From Pseudomonadota bacterium (GTDB lineage Bacteria; Desulfobacterota; Desulfobacteria; Desulfobacterales; JAHIVH01), in contig JAHIVH010000061.1 of assembly GCA_018816735.1 (NCBI GenBank), forward strand, positions 310,001 to 374,000: 64,000 nt of DNA, written 5' to 3'. The notes under the pieces are model-generated. The model searched no databases. It was not told the DNA's origin and saw nothing but the letters and a program-made list of their open reading frames with translations. Shown here piece after piece: positions 56,313-64,000 of the stretch. Positions within the stretch are counted from its first letter, which is position 1, and the number at the start of each line of letters is the position of its first letter. The translations under genes and the position numbers were made by a program.

Positions 56313-57665
56313 TCAGTTTACCACATTTCTGGGTGCAAACTGCCACACCGGACTGGTAACCGTGTAGTAGACCTCCCGGGCAAAGTTGAGCATGCCTTCG
56401 TACCCTGCAAGCGGCGTTTTCCGCTCGTGATTATGGTCGCAAAACCCGATTCCCATCTTGTAGGCAATGGGCCGCTCCTTTACGCCGCCGATAAAAAGGT
56501 CTGCCTTTTTTTCGATAATATACTTGGAAAGTTCAAGCGGGTTTGCGTCGTCTACGATGACCGTGCCATCATCGCACATATCCTTCAATATGGCGTAATC
56601 TTCCTCTGATCCGGTTTGGGAACCTACGAGGACCACATCCATGCCGATCATTTTCAGCGCCTTGATCAGCGAAAACGCCTTGAAAGCCCCACCGACATAT
56701 ATCGCACCTTTCTTGCCCGAAAGTGCTTTCCGGATGCTCAACAGTTCGGGATAAACCGCTTCGACTTCTTCCTTGACCATGGTTTTGGTTTTTTCGAGAA
56801 TGTGAGAATTGTCACTGAAAAATTCCGCCACGTCATAAAGCGCTTTGGACATATCCTCAATGCCGAAATAGGAGACCCGGATGTAGGGAATACCATATTT
56901 CTCCTCCATCATTTTCGCCAGATGGGTCATGGACCCTGAGCATTGGACGACATTCAGTTTTGCGCCATGGGATTTCATGACTTCTTCCACGCGCCCGTCT
57001 CCGGTCATGACCGATACCACATCAATGCCCATTTTCCGGTAATAGTTTTTGATGATCCAGGCTTCGCCACCGATATTGAATTCACCCAGAATATTGATGG
57101 CATATTTACCGACAGCGCTGGCATCACCTTTCCCGATGAGTTTGAACAGGGCTTCGCATGCGGCACGGTACCCGTCCTTTTTGGTTCCTTTAAATCCTTC
57201 GGAATGGACGGCCAGGACCGGTATGTTCTTCTCCTTTTGAACACGCCTCAAAACCGCCTCCACATCATCGCCGATAATGCCGACAATGCAGGTTGAATAT
57301 ACAAATGCCGCTTTGGGAGAATAGGTATCGATCAGTGCTGTCAGCGTTCGATAAAGCTTTTCTTCGCCGCCGAAGATCACATCCTTTTCTCTTAAATCCG
57401 TTGAAAAACTCAAGCGATGCAGTTCCGGGCCCGATGAAAGCGCGCCTCTGATATCCCAGGTATAGGCCGCGCATCCGATAGGCCCGTGAACCAGATGAAC
57501 CGCATCTGCAATCGGATACAATACCACTCTTGACCCGCAGAACACGCAGGCTCTCTGGCTTACGGAACCCGAGAGGCTGTGTTTGTCGCAGGCCATGTTG
57601 AAGGGTGCTTTCCCTGTTTCATGAATCTGATTTTCTCTATCTTTTAGTATATGTATGGCGGTCAT
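56313..57665 (-). CDS. nifE: FeMo-cofactor scaffold subunit NifE
   Basis: 450 aa from the ATG at 57665, which has GGGAGGG eight bases upstream; a TTG at 57689 is the longer option. NifE is NifD-like: ACVFCGSRVVLYPIADAVHLVHGPIGCAAYTWDIR, STCIVGIIGDDVEAV, ILGEFNIGGEAW, VVQCSGSMTHLAKMMEEKYGIP. The cofactor-binding Cys of NifD is retained as Cys in QCSGS. Together with NifN it forms the scaffold where NifB product matures. It follows nifK, 33 bases away. Confidence 0.93.
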   Translation of the reverse strand: MTAIHILKDRENQIHETGKAPFNMACDKHSLSGSVSQRACVFCGSRVVLYPIADAVHLVHGPIGCAAYTWDIRGALSSGPELHRLSFSTDLREKDVIFGGEEKLYRTLTALIDTYSPKAAFVYSTCIVGIIGDDVEAVLRRVQKEKNIPVLAVHSEGFKGTKKDGYRAACEALFKLIGKGDASAVGKYAINILGEFNIGGEAWIIKNYYRKMGIDVVSVMTGDGRVEEVMKSHGAKLNVVQCSGSMTHLAKMMEEKYGIPYIRVSYFGIEDMSKALYDVAEFFSDNSHILEKTKTMVKEEVEAVYPELLSIRKALSGKKGAIYVGGAFKAFSLIKALKMIGMDVVLVGSQTGSEEDYAILKDMCDDGTVIVDDANPLELSKYIIEKKADLFIGGVKERPIAYKMGIGFCDHNHERKTPLAGYEGMLNFAREVYYTVTSPVWQFAPRNVVN

Positions 57666-57698
57666 GATGGCAACCCTCCCAATGGTCAAATTTAAAAA

Positions 57699-59075
57699 TC
57701 ACATGACAAGTTCAAACTCGATTTCCGAAGAATCCCTGTCTTTTCTGTCCAGTAAAAGGTCAAGCATCTTCTCAAGAAGTCTGATACCGCCACGATACCC
57801 CACTGTGGGGAAATAGGAATGCCCTACCCGGTCAAGAATGGGAAACCCGAACCGTAACAGCGGGATATCTTCATCCCGTGCAATATACTTGCAATAGGTA
57901 TTTCCGATGATCAGATCGACCGGTTCATTCTTGATCAACTGGTGAAGCATGAACATGTCACTTCCGGCAAAGACATTGACATTACATGGCAGATGTTCTG
58001 TCAATTCTTTGATCTTCTTTTCAAATTGTTTGCCCGGCGTTCCGGTGACAATATGCACAGGTTGCATATCCAGAGACACGAGAAATTCCACCAGAGAGAC
58101 AAGCTGATCCGGGTCGCCTGCAAGCGCCACTTTCTTGCCATAAAAGTACTGATGCATATCTGTGATGATATCGATCATCTGCCCGCGTTCAACATTGATC
58201 GCGTCCGGCACGGTCACGCCTGCCACCTGCCGCAAGGTATCGATAAAGATATCGGTACCGGTCAGACCGATGGGCATGTTCAGTATTTCACAGGGCACTT
58301 TGCATTTCGAATCCAGTGCTCTGGCCGCAGGCCCTGAAGTCAAAAGGCCCAAGGCGATGGTTCCCATGCTCGATCCGGTCATTTTCAATGCGTCCACCGT
58401 GACCCCTCCTTTGGGAAACATCTTGTATCTGCCTGTCTGAGGGCCATTCAACACATTTGAGGTATCTGGAAAAAGAATGGTTTTGATACCCATCATCGAG
58501 GTCAGCCGCTTGATTTCCTGCATGTCCGACGGTTCCACATAGCCGGGGATAATATTTACTGTTTTATCCTTTTTCCCATTTTTCCCGGAGAAATAATCCA
58601 CCATGGCCTTGGTCATATTGGCGAACCCGGTCACATGTGATCCCACGTAACTGGGTGTGTTGGTGTGGATGACGTATTTCCCTTCCGGCACAGCACCGCT
58701 GTCTCTGGCTTTCGATACGATCTGCGGGATGTCATCCCCGATCGTTTCAGAAAGGCAGGTGGTGTGAACGGCGATGACATCCGGATTATAGATGGTAAAA
58801 ATATTGGTGATGGCCTGAACCAGATTGGCCTGCCCCCCGAAAACAGAAGAGCCTTCCGTAAATGAACTGGTCGCAGCCATGACAGGTTCCTTGTAATGCC
58901 TTGTCAATGTACTTCTGTGATAGGAGTAGCATCCCTGTGATCCGTGGCTGTGAGGCAGGCAACTGTGAATGCCCAATGCCGCATACATGGCTCCGATCGG
59001 CTGACAGGTTTTGGCCGGATTAATGGTAAGTGCGCTTCTTGTCGCGATTTCTTCTGAAGTATGTCTTAGCAGCAT
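57699..59075 (-). CDS. nifK: Nitrogenase MoFe protein beta chain NifK
   Basis: 458 aa, without the long N-terminal extension of the Azotobacter protein, as in clostridial/archaeal-type NifK. P-cluster cysteines are in KTCQPIGAMYAALG, SHGSQGCYSY and TTCLSETIGDD; the rest of the fold is complete (SSFTEGSSVFGGQANL). GGAG precedes the ATG. It is separated from nifD by 120 bases that hold an RNA-type hairpin. Confidence 0.95.
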   Translation of the reverse strand: MLLRHTSEEIATRSALTINPAKTCQPIGAMYAALGIHSCLPHSHGSQGCYSYHRSTLTRHYKEPVMAATSSFTEGSSVFGGQANLVQAITNIFTIYNPDVIAVHTTCLSETIGDDIPQIVSKARDSGAVPEGKYVIHTNTPSYVGSHVTGFANMTKAMVDYFSGKNGKKDKTVNIIPGYVEPSDMQEIKRLTSMMGIKTILFPDTSNVLNGPQTGRYKMFPKGGVTVDALKMTGSSMGTIALGLLTSGPAARALDSKCKVPCEILNMPIGLTGTDIFIDTLRQVAGVTVPDAINVERGQMIDIITDMHQYFYGKKVALAGDPDQLVSLVEFLVSLDMQPVHIVTGTPGKQFEKKIKELTEHLPCNVNVFAGSDMFMLHQLIKNEPVDLIIGNTYCKYIARDEDIPLLRFGFPILDRVGHSYFPTVGYRGGIRLLEKMLDLLLDRKDRDSSEIEFELVM

Positions 59076-59115
59076 TTGTAAATCTCCACGTTAAAAGAGT
59101 GATATTCGTGAAACT

Positions 59116-59146
59116 GGCCATTTAATCGATCAAGGATTAAATGACC
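59116..59146 (-). promoter_or_regulatory. RNA hairpin in the nifD-nifK gap
   Basis: Arms 59116-59127 and 59135-59146 form a 12-bp stem with a 7-base loop in nif-sense RNA. Eleven pairs are Watson-Crick and one is G-U; on the other strand that position would be C-A. A sigma-type promoter is not apparent next to it. It may stabilise or process the nif transcript. Confidence 0.6.
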
Positions 59147-59195
59147 CTGGCATAAACATGTAAAAAAAGGATGTCCGGTTTAAAGCCTTGCTTCA

Positions 59196-60848
59196 TTATT
59201 CCCAGGCATATCCTCCTGAAAGCACGGGATTTTTTTCCCATGGGGCCTTAATGTAACTCCAGACTTTACTGTTGACCATCCGGTCGATTTCTTTGTAGAA
59301 ATTGATGGCGCCCGTGAAACCCGCGTATGGCCCCCCATAATCGTAGCTGTGAAGCTGCTTCAACGGGACACCGGATTTCTGAACCACGTACTTCTCCTTG
59401 ATACCGGCACAGAAAATATCGGGTTTATACAGTTCCAGAAGTCTTTCTGTTTCATAATGACTGATATCATCGATAACCAGGGTTTCGTTTTCCATTTCAG
59501 GCATCATGCCTTCGTACTCGCTGAAAAGCACGCCGTTTTTGGTCAATGCGTCCATTTCTTCCGGACTCTTGCGCGGTCGGAACCGCTTTTCATCCTGCTC
59601 GACTTCAAGCTCGGTAATGTTTCTGCTGTCTGCATCGACTTTGATGCTGGGAAGGACTTTTCTCCCTTCATAATCATCACGGTGACCAAACTCATATCCG
59701 GCAGATAATGTTTTCATGCCAATTTCATGGAATATGTCCTGATAATGATGCGCTCTGCTGCCGCCGACAAAGAGCATGGCGGTCTTTCCCTGGGTTCGGG
59801 CGTAGACCTCATTTTTAACAGCCTCAACAGCGCCTAGTTCATCGGCGATCACTTTTTCCACACGATCGATCAGTGCGTCTTCTCCATAATACTGCGCGAT
59901 TTTCCGCAACGATTTGGCTGTGGATTCCGCGCCGATAAAATTAACCTTGATCCAGGGAATGCCAAACTTCTTTTCCATCATCTCAGCCACATAGTTGATC
60001 GACCGGTGACACATGATCAGATTCACGTCAGCCGTGTGCGCATTGGCAAATTGATCGATGGATGAATTCCCGCTGAAGGTTGAGACAAGCGTTATGCCGC
60101 ACAATTCAAAGATCCGTTCGATTTCAAATGCATCCCCACCGATATTATACTCACCCAGAAGATTGATCCTGTAGTCTCCTTCACCAATGGTATCGTCTTT
60201 TCCAATGACATGGGTAAAGATACCGTTATTTGCGATGTGATGACCGGCGGACTGGCTGACCCCCTTATAGCCCTCACAGCTGAATCCAAAAACATTGATG
60301 CCCAGTTTTTCCTTCATTTCACGGGCCACGGCATGCACATCATCACCGATCAAACCTACCGGGCAGGTGGAGAATATGGCGATCGCTTTGGGCTTGAAAA
60401 GATCATATGCCTCCTGAATCGCCAGCCTGAGTTTTTTTTCTCCGCCAAATATGATTTCTTCTTCCTGCATATCTGTTGAGAAACAGTAGGTCATGAAATT
60501 ATGCTTATCCTTTGATTGATCCGGATCAGTCTGATTTCGTCTGGTGAGCCAGCTGTAAAATCCGCAGCCGATAGGCCCATGGGTGATATTCACGATGTCC
60601 CGGGTCGGCCCCAGAACAACCCCTTTGCACCCGGCATAACAGCATCCTCTTTGGGATATGATGCCTGGAACGGTCCTGACATTTGCCAATATCTCCGGCG
60701 TACACTTATCTTCACCAACACTGTTTATAATAATCTGTTTAGACCGCTTCCGTGCAACCTTAGCCGGATATTGTTTCAGTATCTCTTTTTTAAATGTTTC
60801 CGGAGAGACTTTTTCCGTATCTGTACTCAAATCGACGACCGTTTCCAT
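59196..60848 (-). CDS. nifD: Nitrogenase MoFe protein alpha chain NifD
   Basis: 550 aa, longer than the ~480-490 aa Azotobacter-type because of a ~55-residue charged insertion at about 400-455 (VEQDEKRFRPRKSPEEMD and beyond), typical of clostridial/desulfobacterial NifD. P-cluster cysteines: RGCCYAGCKG, THGPIGCGFYSW, STCPVGLIGDD. FeMo-co ligands: Cys in IMCHRSINYVAEMME and His in LHSYDYGGPYAGF. AAGAGG precedes the ATG. The Mo-type enzyme is favoured by the HSYDY block and the presence of nifE, nifN and nifB; no anf/vnf delta gene is nearby. Confidence 0.96.
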   Translation of the reverse strand: METVVDLSTDTEKVSPETFKKEILKQYPAKVARKRSKQIIINSVGEDKCTPEILANVRTVPGIISQRGCCYAGCKGVVLGPTRDIVNITHGPIGCGFYSWLTRRNQTDPDQSKDKHNFMTYCFSTDMQEEEIIFGGEKKLRLAIQEAYDLFKPKAIAIFSTCPVGLIGDDVHAVAREMKEKLGINVFGFSCEGYKGVSQSAGHHIANNGIFTHVIGKDDTIGEGDYRINLLGEYNIGGDAFEIERIFELCGITLVSTFSGNSSIDQFANAHTADVNLIMCHRSINYVAEMMEKKFGIPWIKVNFIGAESTAKSLRKIAQYYGEDALIDRVEKVIADELGAVEAVKNEVYARTQGKTAMLFVGGSRAHHYQDIFHEIGMKTLSAGYEFGHRDDYEGRKVLPSIKVDADSRNITELEVEQDEKRFRPRKSPEEMDALTKNGVLFSEYEGMMPEMENETLVIDDISHYETERLLELYKPDIFCAGIKEKYVVQKSGVPLKQLHSYDYGGPYAGFTGAINFYKEIDRMVNSKVWSYIKAPWEKNPVLSGGYAWE

Positions 60849-60895
60849 AGTTCACCTCTTACTTCCGTATATAGTGTTAAATCTCTATTCACCAA

Positions 60896-61276
60896 TTACG
60901 CGCCATCCAGTACACTGTCCCCAAATTCTGCGGTTCTGACCGATGTGGCATTTGATATTCGTGTGACAAATATTTTCCCATCCCCGGATTTGCCGGTCTG
61001 ATTGGTTCGTATGATTGTTTTGATCGTCTTATCCGCCAGTTTGTCAGGCACCACGACGATCAGTATTCTTTTGGGAAAGAGCCGCGGGGATTCACCCAAC
61101 TGGACGACGGCTTCCTCATACCCTTTTTCCGCACCTTTCAGGAGTGAAATATCCACAAGGCCTTTTCCTCTTCCCAGGGCACTCAAAGCGGTCATTGAAG
61201 AGATGCCTGCATCTGATAGGGCGCGCTTTGTCTTGTTCATCATATTCATCCGGAGAACGGCTATAATCTCTTTCAT
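60896..61276 (-). CDS. nifI2: Nitrogenase PII-like regulator NifI2
   Basis: 126 aa, GlnB family (EIIAVLRMNMMNKTKRALSDAG, RILIVVVPDKLADKTIKTII, SGDGKIFVTRI). In methanogens and some bacteria NifI1 and NifI2 bind 2-oxoglutarate and ADP/ATP and switch NifDK activity off after ammonium is added. Start overlaps the nifI1 stop by four bases (ATGA). Placed between nifI1 and nifD, the position diagnostic for NifI. Confidence 0.94.
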   Translation of the reverse strand: MKEIIAVLRMNMMNKTKRALSDAGISSMTALSALGRGKGLVDISLLKGAEKGYEEAVVQLGESPRLFPKRILIVVVPDKLADKTIKTIIRTNQTGKSGDGKIFVTRISNATSVRTAEFGDSVLDGA

Positions 61277-61629
61277 ACCTTCACCTCTTCAGGTTTTTTG
61301 TCCGCTGTTTCCTTGATTCCGGAACTGATTGTGTAGACCTCTTCAAGCATGGTGGTGAATATTTTGCCGTCGCCAAATGCACCTTCGATCCCGGTTTTGG
61401 CTGCTTTCAAAATCGTCTTGATGGCAAAATCCTTGTCTTCATCCTTTACAACCGTTAAAAGCATTTCCTTGGGTATTTCGTCATAGGTGATCTGGCCGAT
61501 TTTTATGCCTCGCTGCTTCCCTCTTCCGACAACCGACACTTTTGTAACTCCCGGAAAGCCGGCTTCCATGAGTGCGGACAGTACATTATCCACTTTTTCG
61601 GGCCGTACGATTGATCTTATCATTATCAT
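61273..61629 (-). CDS. nifI1: Nitrogenase PII-like regulator NifI1
   Basis: 118 aa from the ATG at 61629 (AAAGGAG eight bases upstream); the frame extends further without a better start. GlnB fold: MIMIRSIVRPEKVDNVLSAL, MEAGFPGVTKVSVVGRGKQRG, MLLTVVKDEDKDFAIKTIL, GAFGDGKIFTTML. The T-loop between the strands differs from NifI2 and lacks the usual uridylylated Tyr of GlnB, as in other NifI. Follows nifH by 73 bases. Confidence 0.94.
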   Translation of the reverse strand: MIMIRSIVRPEKVDNVLSALMEAGFPGVTKVSVVGRGKQRGIKIGQITYDEIPKEMLLTVVKDEDKDFAIKTILKAAKTGIEGAFGDGKIFTTMLEEVYTISSGIKETADKKPEEVKV

Positions 61630-61702
61630 GGACGTTGCTCCTTTCTTACATTTCAATTCGTCTAAATATTTTGATTCTTAAAGGTGACCTGAATCAAGCG
61701 GA

Positions 61703-62551
<849 letters not shown>

Positions 62552-62596
62552 TTAACCGTTTGTTGTATTTGAAAGTGTGTTGATGGTTTGGTTTAT

Positions 62597-62635
62597 GGGT
62601 CTTCATAAGGTATCAAACTTACCTCATAAAGACCC
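62597..62635 (-). promoter_or_regulatory. RNA hairpin in the amt-nifH gap
   Basis: Arms 62597-62612 and 62620-62635 form a 16-bp stem, 7-base loop. Fourteen positions are Watson-Crick; the other two are G-U in nif-sense RNA and A-C on the opposite strand. No T-run follows in the nif direction, so it is not a plain terminator of amt. It may protect the 5' end of a nifH-led processed mRNA, or attenuate between amt and nifH. Confidence 0.65.
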
Positions 62636-62663
62636 GGAATCCCAAAACGCTCTTTTTCTATAT

Positions 62664-64000
62664 TCAGGCTTCCGCCATTTTACTGACTTTTTTATAGGAA
62701 ACGGCTGTTTCCAGTCCACCTTTTCCACCTGTTGATTCAATGCCTCTGTGTGTGGAGGATACCGCAAAATCAGGATATGCCGTTCCGCCATGTTCTACAA
62801 AATCAAGTCCTTCAAGTTCTTCTTCAGCAGAAACCCTCAATCCGATTGTGGCATTGATGATCTTGAATAAAATAAAGGCTGTACCGAATGCCCATATAAA
62901 GCATGTGCCGATTCCCAGAAGCTGCACGCCGATCATTTTAACTGATGTTCCGCCCATATTGAAAATACCTGCGGCAAGTGTTCCCCATGCGCCACAGACA
63001 CCATGTACGGATACGGCACCGACCGGGTCATCTATCTTGATCGCATCAAAGAAAACAACGGAGAAGACAACGATCACACCGGCAATTGCACCAATAATGA
63101 TTGAACTTGTAGGTGACACATTGGCACAACCTGCGGTGATACCAACCAGACCGGCGAGTGCACCATTTAAACTCATGCCCACATCCGGTTTACCGAATTT
63201 CAACCATGAAATGATCATGGCCATGACACATCCGGCGGCAGCTGCAAGATTGGTATTGACAAAAATCATGGCAATGCTTTTATCTGCTGTTGTTGTTGAA
63301 CCCGGGTTGAACCCGAACCATCCCAGCCAAAGGATAAAAACGCCCAAAGCAGCCAGGGGGATGTTATGGCCCAAAATCGGTGTCACTTTTCCGTCTTTTG
63401 TGTATTTTCCAATCCGGGGTCCCAACACAATGGCGCCAGCCAATGCACACCATCCGCCTATGGAGTGGACAACTGTTGATCCGGCAAAATCGATAAACCC
63501 GAATCCCTCGAGCCAGCCGCTGCCATGGAAAAGACTTCCCCATGCCCAGCTGCCGAATATAGGATACACAACTGCAGAGATCACCATGCTGTAGAGAATA
63601 TATCCGATGAACTTTGTTCTTTCGGCCATGGCACCGGATACGATTGTGGCAGCAGTTGCTGCAAAAACAACCTGGAACATCCAGAATGCCAGAACCCAAG
63701 GATCACCATCCGGTGTGAAGTCACTTAAGAAAAAACCGGACGTCCCAAACCAACCTGTTGAGGTTATGCCAAACATGAGTCCAAATCCGATGGCCCAGAA
63801 AGCAATGGAGCCAATGGCGAAATCCATCAGGTTTTTCATCATGATATTGATGGCGTTCTTTGCCCGCGTGAAACCTGTTTCCACCATTGCGAAACCGGCC
63901 TGCATGAAGAAGACAAGTGCGGCAGCAACGAGCGTCCACATATAATTGGCATGGGTCTGAACCAGGTCGATGGCTTCCTTGTTAGATAGAACTGTTGGTG
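62664..64000 (-). CDS. amt: Ammonium transporter (N-terminus beyond window edge)
   Basis: About 445 codons are seen; the frame is open to the last base (…NKEAIDLVQTHANYMWTLV), so the start lies outside the window. Eleven-helix Amt/Mep/Rh protein: FFMQAGFAMVETGFTRAKN, GTVVHSIGGW-like STVVHSIGGWCALAG with the first pore His, GWFGFNPGS, and SVHGVCGAWGTLAAGIF with the second pore His. A ~50-residue hydrophilic C-tail could meet a PII protein. No glnK is next to it; the nearest PII-like genes are nifI1 and nifI2 downstream. Ammonium import or recapture is expected during nitrogen fixation. Confidence 0.95.
   Translation of the reverse strand, partial: PTVLSNKEAIDLVQTHANYMWTLVAAALVFFMQAGFAMVETGFTRAKNAINIMMKNLMDFAIGSIAFWAIGFGLMFGITSTGWFGTSGFFLSDFTPDGDPWVLAFWMFQVVFAATAATIVSGAMAERTKFIGYILYSMVISAVVYPIFGSWAWGSLFHGSGWLEGFGFIDFAGSTVVHSIGGWCALAGAIVLGPRIGKYTKDGKVTPILGHNIPLAALGVFILWLGWFGFNPGSTTTADKSIAMIFVNTNLAAAAGCVMAMIISWLKFGKPDVGMSLNGALAGLVGITAGCANVSPTSSIIIGAIAGVIVVFSVVFFDAIKIDDPVGAVSVHGVCGAWGTLAAGIFNMGGTSVKMIGVQLLGIGTCFIWAFGTAFILFKIINATIGLRVSAEEELEGLDFVEHGGTAYPDFAVSSTHRGIESTGGKGGLETAVSYKKVSKMAEA

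Noticed and set aside
59196..60848. Alternative (V- or Fe-only) nitrogenase because NifD is 550 aa long
   Set aside because: The extra length is the known charged insertion of clostridial-type Mo NifD; no delta subunit gene is present and nifE, nifN and nifB accompany it.

Overview
The window reads as chromosome of an anaerobic, Gram-negative, nitrogen-fixing bacterium, most likely a Desulfobacterota (sulfate-reducer type) lineage. The reasons are a nifH-nifI1-nifI2-nifD-nifK-nifE-nifN-nifB order with two PII-like nifI genes, a NifD with the long insertion typical of clostridial/desulfobacterial proteins, a two-subunit GlyQS, many ferredoxin and radical-SAM proteins, and outer-membrane proteins. 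The taxonomic call is inference; no 16S gene is present. I see no phage, transposase or CRISPR array.

Layout. (1) 1-2500: the end of a PLP aminotransferase, an OmpA-type protein and a divergent HU gene. (2) 2529-17797, minus strand: a housekeeping run mfd > SurA-like lipoprotein > PpiC/SurA isomerase > RodZ-like > mgtE > recO > GHMP kinase > glyQ > glyS > small conserved protein > ligA > acylphosphatase. (3) 17826-25097: tRNA-Thr(CGT), a decayed NudC gene, and three signalling proteins on the plus strand (Cache sensor with a zinc-ribbon tail, CheB-CheR-PAS fusion, hybrid histidine kinase). (4) 25098-46312, plus strand: an AT-rich regulatory region with iterated 17-bp palindromes, then 18 closely packed genes ending at a hairpin. 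(5) 46331-52387: MscS channel, two-subunit CoA-transferase, START protein, small outer-membrane barrel and a ferredoxin protein. (6) 52635-64000, minus strand: amt > nifH > nifI1 > nifI2 > nifD > nifK > nifE > nifN > nifB > [2Fe-2S] ferredoxin > GNAT.

The most interesting part is region 4. After a FadR-type regulator and a radical-SAM protein it encodes SAM synthetase (metK), MTA/5'-deoxyadenosine-type phosphorylase (mtnP), adenine phosphoribosyltransferase (apt), transaldolase, PRPP synthetase (prs), transketolase, a clear homologue of the autoinducer-2 thiolase/aldolase LsrF, MtnA isomerase, ribose-5-phosphate isomerase B and a PPi-type phosphofructokinase. Read as a pathway, these can make SAM, recover the adenine and the 5-deoxy- or 5-methylthio-pentose left after SAM is used, cleave that sugar to DHAP plus a two-carbon aldehyde, rebuild PRPP from sugar phosphates, and spend the PPi released by MetK and Apt. 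The LsrF homologue sits where an aldolase is needed and no other lsr gene is in the window, so I propose it is a 5-deoxypentulose-1-phosphate aldolase in an oxygen-independent SAM-by-product salvage. Between mtnA and rpiB lie a lipid-binding-type SRPBCC protein, a DMT transporter, a large lipoprotein and an outer-membrane barrel, so the operon may also serve an envelope product made with the radical-SAM enzyme.

The nif operon carries two intergenic hairpins (amt-nifH and nifD-nifK gaps). Their only non-Watson-Crick positions are G-U pairs in the nif-sense RNA, which argues that they act as RNA.
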